Part shown: piece after piece, positions 33,434 through 41,933 of the stretch
Layout: every line of letters begins with the position of its first letter
Numbering within the stretch: position 1 is the first letter of the stretch
Assembly (NCBI RefSeq): GCF_026000775.1
Contig: NZ_AP026830.1
Location: forward strand, 2,131,056-2,195,055
Source of the DNA: Vulcanisaeta souniana JCM 11219
GTDB taxonomy: Archaea; Thermoproteota; Thermoprotei; Thermoproteales; Thermocladiaceae
Length of the DNA stretch: 64,000 nucleotides
Direction: 5' to 3'
Program-made: the position numbers and the translations under genes
The notes under the pieces: model-generated
Database searches by the model: none
Told to the model about the DNA's origin: nothing
The model's input: the letters and a program-made list of their open reading frames with translations, nothing else

Positions 33434-34055
33434 GTTTACGTTGCGCAATTAAGTCCGTTAAATACTTCGGTATTGGCTTATTATTCGTACTCATGGGTGT
33501 GCCGTAACTAATGACTATCGGTACTACACCCTCCCAATGACTATCGCCACTTATCGTTGGTCCACCCTCCCTCCTCTTAATTGCAAAGTCCTCAATACTA
33601 ACCCTAACGACGGCGACGGAATTCAATTCCTCAATAGACGGCAACTCAGTATCGTCAAGCCTCCCAGGTACCAACCTATCCATCATCAGCTGGAAAACCC
33701 GAAGCTTCTCACTTGGATCGTCAACGAACGAGCCTCTACCATATATAATGGCTGATTCATAGTTTATCGAATTATTGTATAGATTACTCGCAAGAACTAT
33801 GCCGTGCACCTCGGTAATAGCAATGACAATCGGCAAGCCACTACCAATTATCCTAATTAGCCTACTATCGGGTGAGCCGTGCATGTATACGTACTGATCA
33901 TCATTCACGTAAAGCATTGGTATCACGTATGGTTCACCACCGTCAATGAAGCCCACGTGGCATATGAAATTCCTGCTTAACAACTTCATGAGTTCATCCC
34001 TATCGTAGGACGCCCTCTCACTATACCTCACAACCTTAACCTTACGAGAACCCAT
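33426..34055 (-). CDS. Pyridoxamine 5'-phosphate oxidase-family flavin-binding protein
   Basis: 209 residues with the split-barrel FMN-binding fold: FICHVGFIDGGEPYVIPMLY, YVYMHGSPDSRLIRII and YESAIIYGRGSFVDDP. It resembles the NimA/Pyridox_ox_2 subgroup, which binds flavin, F420 or heme, not classical PdxH. A minus-strand TATA is centred 26 nt from ATG 34055. It lies beside the acyl-CoA dehydrogenase pair on the same strand, but the 94-base gap and own promoter leave a link to that pathway open. Confidence 0.8.
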   Translation of the reverse strand: MGSRKVKVVRYSERASYDRDELMKLLSRNFICHVGFIDGGEPYVIPMLYVNDDQYVYMHGSPDSRLIRIIGSGLPIVIAITEVHGIVLASNLYNNSINYESAIIYGRGSFVDDPSEKLRVFQLMMDRLVPGRLDDTELPSIEELNSVAVVRVSIEDFAIKRREGGPTISGDSHWEGVVPIVISYGTPMSTNNKPIPKYLTDLIAQRKPT

Positions 34056-34149
34056 GCAACACGTGCATCTTGAATTAATTTAAGAATTACCACTATAACA
34101 CGTTATACCAACCAACTCCTTTTGAGAAATCACTTAGCGGTCTTAACAA

Positions 34150-35064
34150 TCATACTTCACGAGCCCTCGACCTATCGTAAGACTCCCACAGCTCATCCAT
34201 GTTGAAGCCATAGACCTTACTTAACGTTACACTACGCCTCAGGTATAGGTGCAAGTCGAGCTCATCGGTGAACCCTATACCTCCATGTACCTGGATACTG
34301 TCCCTAATTGTGTTTGGGATAATCCTTGATGCGTAATCCAACGCCATGGGTGCCAGCTTCAAGTCATCAGCAGCCCTTAGGTATAGTGACCTGGCGAGCT
34401 CTATGTTAAGTGCCATGTTCACCAATTTATGTTTCACGGCCTGGAATGCACCTATTGATCTACCGAAGGCAATCCTCTTCTTTGCGTAATCCACCGATAA
34501 CTCAAGCGGTGGTTTACCAGTACCCACTATGGCTGCGGATAGTAGGAGCGCTACTAAGTCTCTATTCACACTTACCTTAGTACTCCTCCTAAAGTTGACT
34601 TGGCACCACCTCATCGAGTTATCGAAGGAGTTCAGTGGCTTTACCGAGGCATCATCCTTCCAGATTAGGTTATCGCCAATTACTATGACGTCGGCCCTAT
34701 GCGCCTCGGGCGCCATGTTTGCGGTGCTTGATATCGATATTTTCAACTTACCCTCATACTTCTCATTACCTAATTCATTACCCGTGGCTACGGCACCTAT
34801 TATTGTCGTTATGACAATACCAGGCGGAAGCCTTGAGCTCGCCTCCTCCATCAGTATTGCTGCATCCCTCGGCTTGGCGTCCCTGAAGAACTCAAACAAT
34901 CCGAAATCCACCAAGGCCTTCCATAACTCATCAAGTACTGATGTATCGCCTTCACTATAACTCCTTAGTTTGGCGGTTGACCATACCTTATTGAAGAGTT
35001 CATTCAGATTATTCAGTATTAATTTCAGTTCCTCATTTAGGTAATCCTTAATGCCGATAATCAT
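34150..35064 (-). CDS. Acyl-CoA dehydrogenase, short partner subunit
   Basis: 304 residues of the acyl-CoA dehydrogenase family with a reduced middle domain. The C-terminal helical domain is clear: YAKKRIAFGRSIGAFQAVKHKL and SIQVHGGIGFTDELDLHLYLRR. The N-terminal part is weakly conserved (LVDFGLFEFFRDAKPRDAAI). ATG 35064 follows the stop of the longer paralogue by one base, so the two are coupled and likely form a heteromer like the FadE26-27 or FadE28-29 pairs of actinobacterial steroid breakdown. The longer frame start at 35103 would overlap the neighbour by 38 bases. Confidence 0.85.
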   Translation of the reverse strand: MIIGIKDYLNEELKLILNNLNELFNKVWSTAKLRSYSEGDTSVLDELWKALVDFGLFEFFRDAKPRDAAILMEEASSRLPPGIVITTIIGAVATGNELGNEKYEGKLKISISSTANMAPEAHRADVIVIGDNLIWKDDASVKPLNSFDNSMRWCQVNFRRSTKVSVNRDLVALLLSAAIVGTGKPPLELSVDYAKKRIAFGRSIGAFQAVKHKLVNMALNIELARSLYLRAADDLKLAPMALDYASRIIPNTIRDSIQVHGGIGFTDELDLHLYLRRSVTLSKVYGFNMDELWESYDRSRAREV

Positions 35065-35065
35065 A

Positions 35066-36199
35066 CTAAACACCCTTTGGAAGCCCAAGCACGAGCTCTC
35101 CAAGGAGGTTACGCAGGATTTCAGAGGTGCCGGAGAGTATTGTATAGCCCTTACTATCTATATACCCAAAGGACCACTCGAATAGATCACCCTCAACAAG
35201 AGTCTCGGGACCCAGCTTCGACACTGCCGCTATGTATATCTTATCGAGAATCTCGGACGCCAACAACTTTATTGAAGCAGCCTCGGGCCCTACTATCTCA
35301 CCCCTCAGTGCGAGCATGAGCATCCTATCATAAAGCTCCTTAATGGCTAGCGACTCCTCGAGGAGCGCCAACGTATCCGCATCGCGTCTCACCTCCACCA
35401 GGTGCCTGGCGGCACTTGCTGCGGCGTAGGCGAAGGCGCCGCCTATGTTCAGTCTCTCGAAGTTCAAGGTGGTCATGGCAACCCTCCAGCCATCGCCAAC
35501 TTTACCAACCACGTTCTCCTTGGGAACCTTGACATTATCTAGGAAGACCTCACTAAATCCAGGCCTGCCGTTAATCTGCTTTATCGGTCTATAGGTAATT
35601 CCCTCAGACCTGGTGTCTACGATAAACATCGTTAAGCCCTTATGCCTTTCCTCAGGTGAGCCGGTCCTAGCGAGTACTAGGTAGTAATTAGCCAGGTGGA
35701 AGTCACTGCTCCAGACCTTCCTACCATTCAGTACAAAGTAATCACCCCTATCCTCAGCCTTGGTGGTTATTGCCGCCAGGTCCGAGCCGCAGCACGGCTC
35801 GGAGAAGCCCTGGGCCCAGACATCCTCACAAGTCAACATCCTCCTTAAATACCTCCTTTTCTGCCCTTCATTGCCATGAAACAGAATGGCGGGGCCTGCT
35901 ACGGATAAGCCAATTCCTGGGCAGCCGGGGTAGACAATGCCGAGACTAAGCGCCACATCCCTAACTACTAACTCCTTCCTTACGTCATCGCCATACCCAC
36001 CATACTCCTTAGGCCAACTTATGCCGACTAAGCCGGCATTATATAATGTCCTGTGCCACCTAATGGCGGCATCAATAAACCTGGGGTCCTCATAGTACCA
36101 ACCAATACCACCACGCCTAATCCTCATCTCAGGAGGAGCATTCTTAATGAACCAATCCTTAACGTAATCCCTAAACCTCTCGAGTTCCGACTCAGACAT
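35066..36199 (-). CDS. Acyl-CoA dehydrogenase, full-length partner subunit
   Basis: 377 residues with all three acyl-CoA dehydrogenase domains. Visible: FAD/substrate-contacting motif WAQGFSEPCCGSDLAAITT, NGRKVWSSDFHLANYYLVLA, the beta-domain FSEVFLDNVKVPKENVVG and C-terminal SKGYTILSGTSEILRNLLGE. It oxidises an acyl-CoA to enoyl-CoA, passing electrons to an ETF-like carrier that is not in the window. Its TATA (TTTATTAAG, about 36222-36232) lies 27 nt upstream, with CATTATTA repeats on both sides. Divergent from the acyl-CoA ligase. Confidence 0.92.
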   Translation of the reverse strand: MSESELERFRDYVKDWFIKNAPPEMRIRRGGIGWYYEDPRFIDAAIRWHRTLYNAGLVGISWPKEYGGYGDDVRKELVVRDVALSLGIVYPGCPGIGLSVAGPAILFHGNEGQKRRYLRRMLTCEDVWAQGFSEPCCGSDLAAITTKAEDRGDYFVLNGRKVWSSDFHLANYYLVLARTGSPEERHKGLTMFIVDTRSEGITYRPIKQINGRPGFSEVFLDNVKVPKENVVGKVGDGWRVAMTTLNFERLNIGGAFAYAAASAARHLVEVRRDADTLALLEESLAIKELYDRMLMLALRGEIVGPEAASIKLLASEILDKIYIAAVSKLGPETLVEGDLFEWSFGYIDSKGYTILSGTSEILRNLLGELVLGLPKGV

Positions 36200-36203
36200 A
36201 TAA

Positions 36204-36259
36204 CATTATTAGTTAATTGATTCTTAATAAACATTACCTCATTATTAATCATAATAATG
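36204..36259. promoter_or_regulatory. Candidate operator: CATTATTA repeats around the acyl-CoA dehydrogenase promoter
   Basis: CATTATTA occurs at 36204-36211 and 36240-36247, and its inverse TAATAATG at 36252-36259. The last two form an 8-bp inverted repeat with a 4-bp spacer. One copy sits between TATA and start codon, the others just upstream of the TATA, as expected for a repressor of the acyl-CoA genes. Part of this may be chance in AT-rich DNA. Confidence 0.4.
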
Positions 36260-36394
36260 TAAAGCAATCATACTATCAATATTCACAGTATAGTTTTGTA
36301 GTAATATATCTATCAATTCATAATTAATAATAAACGAATCAATGATATGTACTTTTGAGAAAAACTTAAATAATTTTTATTTATAATAAATTCA

Positions 36395-38164
36395 ATGAAT
36401 GAGCAGATCCAGCAACAACATAAGTATAATACAGAAGAAGAAGTCTTTAATGAAATTATACCTGGCTACCAATTAACTATTGACAAAATACTCAAGACAG
36501 GCGTAACGCTATTTCCCAATAATGAAATTGTTTATTGGCCTCCAAATGGCCGTAGGCTCCACTTCGCATTTAGCGAATTTAATGAAAGAGTTAACAGGCT
36601 TGGTTGGGTCCTTAAGGAACTCGACGTAGCTAGTGGTGACCCAAGGAGAATGGGTACGAGGGTCGCCATATTTGATTGGAACACGCATAGATTCCTTGAA
36701 TTGCTATATGCAGTGCCCATGTACGGTGCAGTGCTCCAACCAGTTAACATTAGGTTGGCGCCTGAGGAGATTATCTACGTGATGAATAAGTCCAGGGATG
36801 AGGTAGCCTTTGTAAATGCCGACTTCCTACCATTGATAAAGGCGATAGCCCCAAAGCTTGAGCACCTAAGGAAAATAGTCGTTATGCATGATGGTGAGGA
36901 ACCAATAAAGATTGAACGCATTGGCAATGCTGAGGTATACGATTATGAGGAGTTAATGAAGGAGGCCAGGGAATTCAACTACCCGGAGGAGCTTGATGAG
37001 AGGACTGTCATGGTGATGATGTACACCTCAGGCACCACAGGGTTGCCCAAGGCAACGATATTTAGGCATAGGGAGATAGTACTGCATGCAATCGCTGTAT
37101 TGATAATCGCAGTGTGGAATTGGTACCCAGCGCATTACCTAAGGTTCACTAGGAATGCCTATAACCCACTCGGTGAACCATCACTCCTCCTTGTACCGTT
37201 CTACCACGTGCTCGGTTGGGGAGCGCCGTACTACAACATCATGGGTGGTACACCGAAGATAGTACTGCCGGGTAGGTATGAGTGGAACCACATCATTAGG
37301 TTGATTAAGGAGGAAAAGGTAAAGAATGCGGCTGGCGTACCAACAATGCTATACCTAATGTTAAACAGTCCCGAGCTCAAGGACGTGGACCTAAGGGGAT
37401 TCCTATGGAGTCTTGGTGGTGCGGCGGTCACCAAGGGGTTGATTGAGGAGGCCAGGAAGAGGGGCGTGATATTGACTAATGGTTACGGATTGACGGAGAC
37501 GGCACCGGTCGTTATAGCGCCTGCACTATCGCCGGACCTAGTAATGAGCCTAAGCGAGGAGGAACTACAGGAATTAGTGGTCAATAGCATTGGAAAGCCC
37601 CTACCATTTGTCCAGGCCAGGGTGGTTGATGAGGAAGGTAGGGATGTGCCTAAGGATGGAAAAACCGTGGGCGAGCTGGTGCTGAGGGCTCCCTGGATAA
37701 CCCTGGGCTATTACGGAGACCCAGAGAAAACAAGGGCTGCCTTCAAGGATGTTTGGTTCCACACCGGTGACTTGGCAACGTGGGATGAGAGGGGGTTCAT
37801 ATACATCGTAGATAGGGCTAAGGACGTTATCAAGAGTGGCGGTGAGTGGATATCAAGCCTTAAACTTGAGAGCTTAATATCACTTCACCCAGCGGTTGCG
37901 GAGGTGGCGGTCATAGGCGCTACGCATGAGAAGTGGGGTGAGAGGCCCGTGGCCATTGTCGTGCTGAGGCCGGAATTCGAGGACAGGGTTAAGGAGGAGG
38001 ATATCATAAATCACGTGAGAGCATTCGTTGATGAGGGCGTTATACCGAAGTGGTGGGTGCCTGACAAGGTGATATTCGTTGATGAGCTTCCAAAGACTGG
38101 CGCGGCCAAGATCGATAAGAAGGTGCTTAGGGATAGATATAGGGATGTATTGATTAAGCGGTGA
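36395..38164 (+). CDS. Acyl-CoA synthetase (AMP-forming, fatty-acid CoA ligase type)
   Basis: 589 residues of the ANL superfamily. It activates a carboxylic acid to its CoA thioester through an acyl-adenylate. Motifs: P-loop-like MYTSGTTGLPKATIFRHRE, ILTNGYGLTETAPV, the hinge region WFHTGDLATWDERGFIYIVDRAKDVIKSGGEWIS (positions about 460-493) and the catalytic Lys in PKTGAAKIDKKVL. Sequence resembles medium- or long-chain ligases. It is divergent from the dehydrogenase pair and heads a plus-strand run with the thiolase-like, DUF35 and hydroxyacyl-CoA dehydrogenase genes, so it probably supplies their substrate. TTAAATAAT lies about 27-30 nt upstream. Confidence 0.92.
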   Translation: MNEQIQQQHKYNTEEEVFNEIIPGYQLTIDKILKTGVTLFPNNEIVYWPPNGRRLHFAFSEFNERVNRLGWVLKELDVASGDPRRMGTRVAIFDWNTHRFLELLYAVPMYGAVLQPVNIRLAPEEIIYVMNKSRDEVAFVNADFLPLIKAIAPKLEHLRKIVVMHDGEEPIKIERIGNAEVYDYEELMKEAREFNYPEELDERTVMVMMYTSGTTGLPKATIFRHREIVLHAIAVLIIAVWNWYPAHYLRFTRNAYNPLGEPSLLLVPFYHVLGWGAPYYNIMGGTPKIVLPGRYEWNHIIRLIKEEKVKNAAGVPTMLYLMLNSPELKDVDLRGFLWSLGGAAVTKGLIEEARKRGVILTNGYGLTETAPVVIAPALSPDLVMSLSEEELQELVVNSIGKPLPFVQARVVDEEGRDVPKDGKTVGELVLRAPWITLGYYGDPEKTRAAFKDVWFHTGDLATWDERGFIYIVDRAKDVIKSGGEWISSLKLESLISLHPAVAEVAVIGATHEKWGERPVAIVVLRPEFEDRVKEEDIINHVRAFVDEGVIPKWWVPDKVIFVDELPKTGAAKIDKKVLRDRYRDVLIKR

Positions 38165-38222
38165 AAATAATTATTCTCATTAAGAATTAAAAATAAATTT
38201 ATTCCTATTAATCAGGTAATTT

Positions 38223-39380
38223 ATGGGAAAGGCATACATAACGGGCTTTCACCAGGTAATTGAGAAGGAGAGCAGGAGAAGCTTCTTTGAATTGATTGGC
38301 GAGACCGTACAAAGGACGCTTGAGATGGGTGGTATCAGTATTGATGAGGCGGATGGGTTGGGCATTGTTCACACCACCGCGGTTGATGAAAGGCCGATCA
38401 GGATAATGCTCGCCAACCAAGTCGCCAATTATCTGGGCATTGGGAGGCTTAGGTACATTGACGTGGCCGAGTTTGGCGGTGCCTCATTCAATGCCCTTGT
38501 TTATCGGGCCGTTAAGGCAGTGGAGAATGGGCTTGCGAGGGCTGTCTTGGTAATTGGCGGTGGCAAGAGTAGCGTATTTAGGAGGAGGGGCATTGATGAG
38601 GGTCTTGTGGCTAGGAACTACGTAAGTACCCACAGGGTTATTGAGTTCCTACCAACCAGTGACTACGCCATGGTGGCCTTGAGGTACTCACACGTGTATA
38701 ACGCCACTGATGAGGGCAGGGCAATGATCGCCGTCAGGGAGAGGGCCAATGCTAGGTATAATAAGGATGCAATATTCAGGGAGCCGATAAGTGTTGCCGA
38801 TGTATTGAACTCACCAATGGTGAGTTACCCACTGAGGCTACTGGAGGTTGTGATGCCTGTGGATGGTATGTCGACTTTCCTAATCGTTAATGAGAGCTTG
38901 GCTGGGAAGTCGAAGATCACGCCCACCTCTATCCTTGGCTATGGCGAGGCCCACGATCCAAGCCCACTCTTTGATAGGGATGACATCTTGAATACGGTTA
39001 TCCCAATAAGCGCAGGCAAGGCGCTTAGCGAGGCCAACATTGGCATAAACGATATTGACCTATTCATGCTTTACGACGCATACACAATAATGATCGTGCT
39101 GGAGCTAGAGGGTATTGGCTTGGCCGAGAAGGGTTTGGGTTGGCGGTTCGCGGAGGATCATGATTTCTCGCCATCGTCAACATACCCAATAAACGTTAAT
39201 GGCGGTTCCCTAAACACCGGACAACCAGCGTACATGAGCGGCGGCGTGATACTTACAGAGGCATTAACCCAACTGTCCGGCATGGCCGGTGAAAGGCAGG
39301 TTAAGGGAGCCCGTAGGGCACTTGTCAATGCAATTGGCGGCATACTTAATCACTCAACAACCTTGGTCCTTGGTGTTTAG
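38223..39380 (+). CDS. Thiolase-like protein lacking catalytic Cys and His (Ltp2/lipid-transfer type)
   Basis: 385 residues with the thiolase fold. The nucleophile position of normal thiolases (ACASG) reads IDVAEFGGASFNAL here, with no Cys; the usual GHPLGATG reads GGSLNTGQPAYMSGG, and the C-terminal CxG site reads GGILNHSTTLVLG. So it cannot be an ordinary thiolase. This pattern is shared with Ltp2-type proteins, which act as retro-aldolases on beta-hydroxyacyl-CoAs in steroid side-chain breakdown and need a DUF35 partner. The DUF35 gene follows one base after the stop. Aldolase activity is inference; a scaffold role is possible. Confidence 0.85.
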   Translation: MGKAYITGFHQVIEKESRRSFFELIGETVQRTLEMGGISIDEADGLGIVHTTAVDERPIRIMLANQVANYLGIGRLRYIDVAEFGGASFNALVYRAVKAVENGLARAVLVIGGGKSSVFRRRGIDEGLVARNYVSTHRVIEFLPTSDYAMVALRYSHVYNATDEGRAMIAVRERANARYNKDAIFREPISVADVLNSPMVSYPLRLLEVVMPVDGMSTFLIVNESLAGKSKITPTSILGYGEAHDPSPLFDRDDILNTVIPISAGKALSEANIGINDIDLFMLYDAYTIMIVLELEGIGLAEKGLGWRFAEDHDFSPSSTYPINVNGGSLNTGQPAYMSGGVILTEALTQLSGMAGERQVKGARRALVNAIGGILNHSTTLVLGV

Positions 39381-39381
39381 T

Positions 39382-39723
39382 ATGGAACTCGAAGAATTAC
39401 TGAAGGAGTACAATAGAATCTATGAAAATGGGTTAGTGCCAATAACACGGTGCAGGGCATGTGGCTATAAGTTCCACATGCCAAGGACCAGGTGTCCCAG
39501 GTGCGGCTCAACGAACCTGGAGGTTATTGGCTACGGCGAGGGCACCATCTACTCATACACAATAATAGAGAGGGGATTGCCAACAAAGACAATAGTCGTT
39601 CTCGTGGACTTCGATGGAGCCAAGGTTAAGGCGAATTACGTTGGTGATTTGAATGCGCTGAGGATAGGGGCTAGGGTCAGGGTTGTTAGGAGGGATGGTA
39701 ATATATACTTTACAAATTATTAA
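39382..39723 (+). CDS. DUF35 OB-fold/zinc-ribbon protein, partner of the thiolase-like protein
   Basis: 113 residues. An N-terminal helix (MELEELLKEYNRIYENG) leads to a rubredoxin-like zinc ribbon with four cysteines (CRACGYKFHMPRTRCPRCGS), then an OB fold (GEGTIYSYTIIERGLPTK). DUF35 proteins bind thiolase-like enzymes and are needed for their activity or acyl transfer. ATG 39382 is one base after the neighbour's stop, so I take it rather than the longer open frame that overlaps the thiolase-like gene. Confidence 0.92.
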   Translation: MELEELLKEYNRIYENGLVPITRCRACGYKFHMPRTRCPRCGSTNLEVIGYGEGTIYSYTIIERGLPTKTIVVLVDFDGAKVKANYVGDLNALRIGARVRVVRRDGNIYFTNY

Positions 39724-39809
39724 ATAGCAATACATTTATTATATATGAAAATATATTAAGAGTAAAAATACACCTAATATTTACATTTACGGGTACTTCT
39801 ACTGATTAT

Positions 39810-41003
39810 ATGGTCGAGAGAATTCTCATAGTTGGATTTGGGACCATGGGGAGCGGTATAGCCGAGGTCTTTGCCATGAATGGCTTTGAGGTAAATGTCT
39901 ATGATGCTTACAGGGACGTGATACCCAAGAGCCTTGAGGGTATTAGGTGGAGCCTTGGTAAGCTACGTGAGAAGGGCTCTCTTCGTGAGGACGTTGATAC
40001 CGTCATGAAGAGGATTCATGTGTTTGATAATCTGGGTAATGCGGCCAGGGGTGTTGATTTGGTAATTGAGGCTGTGTTCGAGGATCCAAAGGTTAAGCAC
40101 CAGGTGTATAGGGAGTTGGAGGGTTACGTCGGTAAGGACGTAATAATAGCGAGCAACACAAGCGGTATACCAATAACCTACTTGCAATCGGTGCTTCAGT
40201 ATAAGGGTAGATTCGCGGGCTTCCACTGGTTTAATCCGCCGGTTCTCATGAGGCTTGTGGAAGTTATAAAGGGCAGGGATACCAGTGATGAGACGGCCGG
40301 CGCACTCATGGACCTGGCAAGGAGGGTTGGTAAGGAGCCTATTCTCGTTAGGCGCGATGTAAGGGGTTTCATAGCCAATAGGGTGTTTGGTGTACTGAGT
40401 ACGCAGGTCTTCATACTATATATGCGGGGCATCTATGACTATAGGGCGATGGACTCGGCGTTGATCTATAGACTTGGACTCCCCATGGGCGTCTTCGCAC
40501 TCACGGACTTCACCGGGGGAATAAAGCTAAGTTATGAGAGTAGGAACCTATTTGAGGAGATAGATAGGGTGGCGCCTGAGACCGAGTCATCCAAGGGGCT
40601 GGCTAAGGCAAGAACGTTTGTGTTCAGCCTAATTGAGAAAATGTACAGGGAGGGTAGGATAGGCATAAGGACTGGGAAGGGGTTCTATGAATACCCGGAG
40701 CCGGGCAGGTGGGTTAGGCCGGATATACCGAGGGAATTGGCTGACAGGGTGAATTTACTGGACCTGCTGGCGCCCATGGTCAACGAATCACTAAGAATGG
40801 AGAGGCTGGGTATATGCACCAGGGGTGATATAGACAAGGCACTAAAGCTTGGCTATAACTGGCCAAAGGGCTTATTTGAAATATACGGCAGGGACTTCAC
40901 TGCAACGGATGTGGTGAATACGCTTAGGAGGATGAGCGACTTGATCCCAGACCTAAGGGAGTTCTATGAACCAGACCCGGCACTACTAAATGAGGCTAAG
41001 TGA
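39810..41003 (+). CDS. 3-hydroxyacyl-CoA dehydrogenase
   Basis: 397 residues: NAD-binding ILIVGFGTMGSGIAEVFAMNG, the conserved DLVIEAVFEDPKVK, SNTSGIPITYL, and the catalytic His-Glu pair in GFHWFNPPVLMRLVEVIKG. The C-terminal helical domain occurs in two repeats (GFIANRVFG; GICTRGDIDKALKLG). It oxidises (S)-3-hydroxyacyl-CoA to 3-ketoacyl-CoA. No enoyl-CoA hydratase domain is fused, in contrast to many crenarchaeal homologues. It completes the acyl-CoA cluster, although the hydratase itself is absent from the window. Confidence 0.93.
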   Translation: MVERILIVGFGTMGSGIAEVFAMNGFEVNVYDAYRDVIPKSLEGIRWSLGKLREKGSLREDVDTVMKRIHVFDNLGNAARGVDLVIEAVFEDPKVKHQVYRELEGYVGKDVIIASNTSGIPITYLQSVLQYKGRFAGFHWFNPPVLMRLVEVIKGRDTSDETAGALMDLARRVGKEPILVRRDVRGFIANRVFGVLSTQVFILYMRGIYDYRAMDSALIYRLGLPMGVFALTDFTGGIKLSYESRNLFEEIDRVAPETESSKGLAKARTFVFSLIEKMYREGRIGIRTGKGFYEYPEPGRWVRPDIPRELADRVNLLDLLAPMVNESLRMERLGICTRGDIDKALKLGYNWPKGLFEIYGRDFTATDVVNTLRRMSDLIPDLREFYEPDPALLNEAK

Positions 41004-41038
41004 TCGTTGGCCCTAAACAGAGTCAAAATTGTAACCCA

Positions 41039-41746
41039 TCACGCGTTTATATCCCTTTCATCCCTAACCACTGTAGGATTAACGTGGGCGTTTCCTCCCA
41101 GGTACTTAACCGCCAGATTAATTATGAATTGGGCGGAATTAACTAGCCTATCTTCATCGATGCCGGGCACTCCAGCGGTTACGATTAAGACATTCCTCGT
41201 CTCAGGCCTCATCTTGGTGGTCTCGGAATCCCTATAGGGATACACATGCAGTATTAGGCCATCCACCGTCGAGAGTATGATCTGGTTGCTGGTTAAGGAT
41301 TTCCGTGGTGAGCCGATTGGGTTGAAGACCTCGCCATCCCTGGCATAACTAATGACCAAGTCTCTACCACCAAAACTATCGATGTCGTAAAGCCCAATGG
41401 GCACGAGGTACTTTATACTCGCCGCATTACCAATATCAACCATTGGGTTGATCCTCGGCAAATCCTCACCCCTAAGAACCCTCCTAAGCAAAGCCTCCTG
41501 GGCAGGCCTCTGCTTTGTCGGGTCTATACCAAGCTCGTGCCAGTAGAAGTCCCTGTAATACCTGATGATTGGGTCATCCTTGAGACTATCAAGGCTATAC
41601 CTAGACCTAACTTCCCTGACCGTATCATCAATCACACTCAACAACCCACCCGGGTACTCGCTGTTCCTAACATTACGAACAACGCCCACGCCAACGAAGA
41701 CCTTACCCCTGAGCCTAACATCTATCGAGAATCTCACAGAAAACAT
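41039..41746 (-). CDS. B3/B4 tRNA-binding-domain protein
   Basis: 235 residues of the free-standing B3/4 family, related to the editing domain of phenylalanyl-tRNA synthetase beta. Signature: YRDFYWHELGIDPTKQRPAQ, then LLRRVLRGEDLPRINPMVD and NAASIKYLVPIGLYD. Roles suggested for the family are hydrolysis of misacylated tRNA or D-amino acids, without proof here. Minus-strand TTAATATTAA is about 26 nt upstream of ATG 41746. A C/D sRNA gene on the same strand ends 35 bases upstream. Confidence 0.88.
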   Translation of the reverse strand: MFSVRFSIDVRLRGKVFVGVGVVRNVRNSEYPGGLLSVIDDTVREVRSRYSLDSLKDDPIIRYYRDFYWHELGIDPTKQRPAQEALLRRVLRGEDLPRINPMVDIGNAASIKYLVPIGLYDIDSFGGRDLVISYARDGEVFNPIGSPRKSLTSNQIILSTVDGLILHVYPYRDSETTKMRPETRNVLIVTAGVPGIDEDRLVNSAQFIINLAVKYLGGNAHVNPTVVRDERDINA

Positions 41747-41780
41747 GCGGGTACATTAATATTAAGTTTTACCGGTGAAG

Positions 41781-41829
41781 TCAGCTCTGGTGCCACTCCT
41801 CACTACTCAGAAATACCAGTCATCATCAC
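41781..41829 (-). ncRNA. C/D box sRNA
   Basis: Minus strand: box C GTGATGA (41829-41823), 12-nt guide, D' CTGA (41810-41807), spacer GTA, C' GTGAGGA (41803-41797), 12-nt guide GTGGCACCAGAG, box D CTGA (41784-41781). All four boxes match and the 49-nt spacing is ideal. TTTTAATA at 41854-41861 is centred 28 nt upstream. Guides 2'-O-methylation of an RNA I could not name. Confidence 0.75.
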
Positions 41830-41853
41830 CATAAATTCATTGGTCAAGGAAGC

Positions 41854-41861
41854 TTTTAATA
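41854..41861. promoter_or_regulatory. Shared TATA box of two divergent sRNA genes
   Basis: TTTTAATA (reverse TATTAAAA) is centred 28.5 nt from the first base of the minus-strand sRNA (41829) and 27.5 nt from that of the plus-strand sRNA (41885). It is the only TATA-like element suited to either. Confidence 0.6.
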
Positions 41862-41884
41862 CCTACCTCAACGCATTAAATGCG

Positions 41885-41933
41885 GTGATGACCACCTCGA
41901 CCCCTGAACAGTGAAGAATGGTATTACGACTGA
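41885..41933 (+). ncRNA. C/D box sRNA
   Basis: Box C GTGATGA (41885-41891), 12-nt guide CCACCTCGACCC, D' CTGA (41904-41907), spacer ACA, C' GTGAAGA (41911-41917), 12-nt guide ATGGTATTACGA, box D CTGA (41930-41933). The 49-nt layout is ideal. Box D abuts the stop codon of the convergent csl4 gene. Target not identified. Confidence 0.78.

Noticed and set aside
39289-39381. Upstream extension of the DUF35 gene
   Set aside because: The frame is open but lies inside the thiolase-like gene; ATG 39382 one base after its stop gives the normal family N-terminus.
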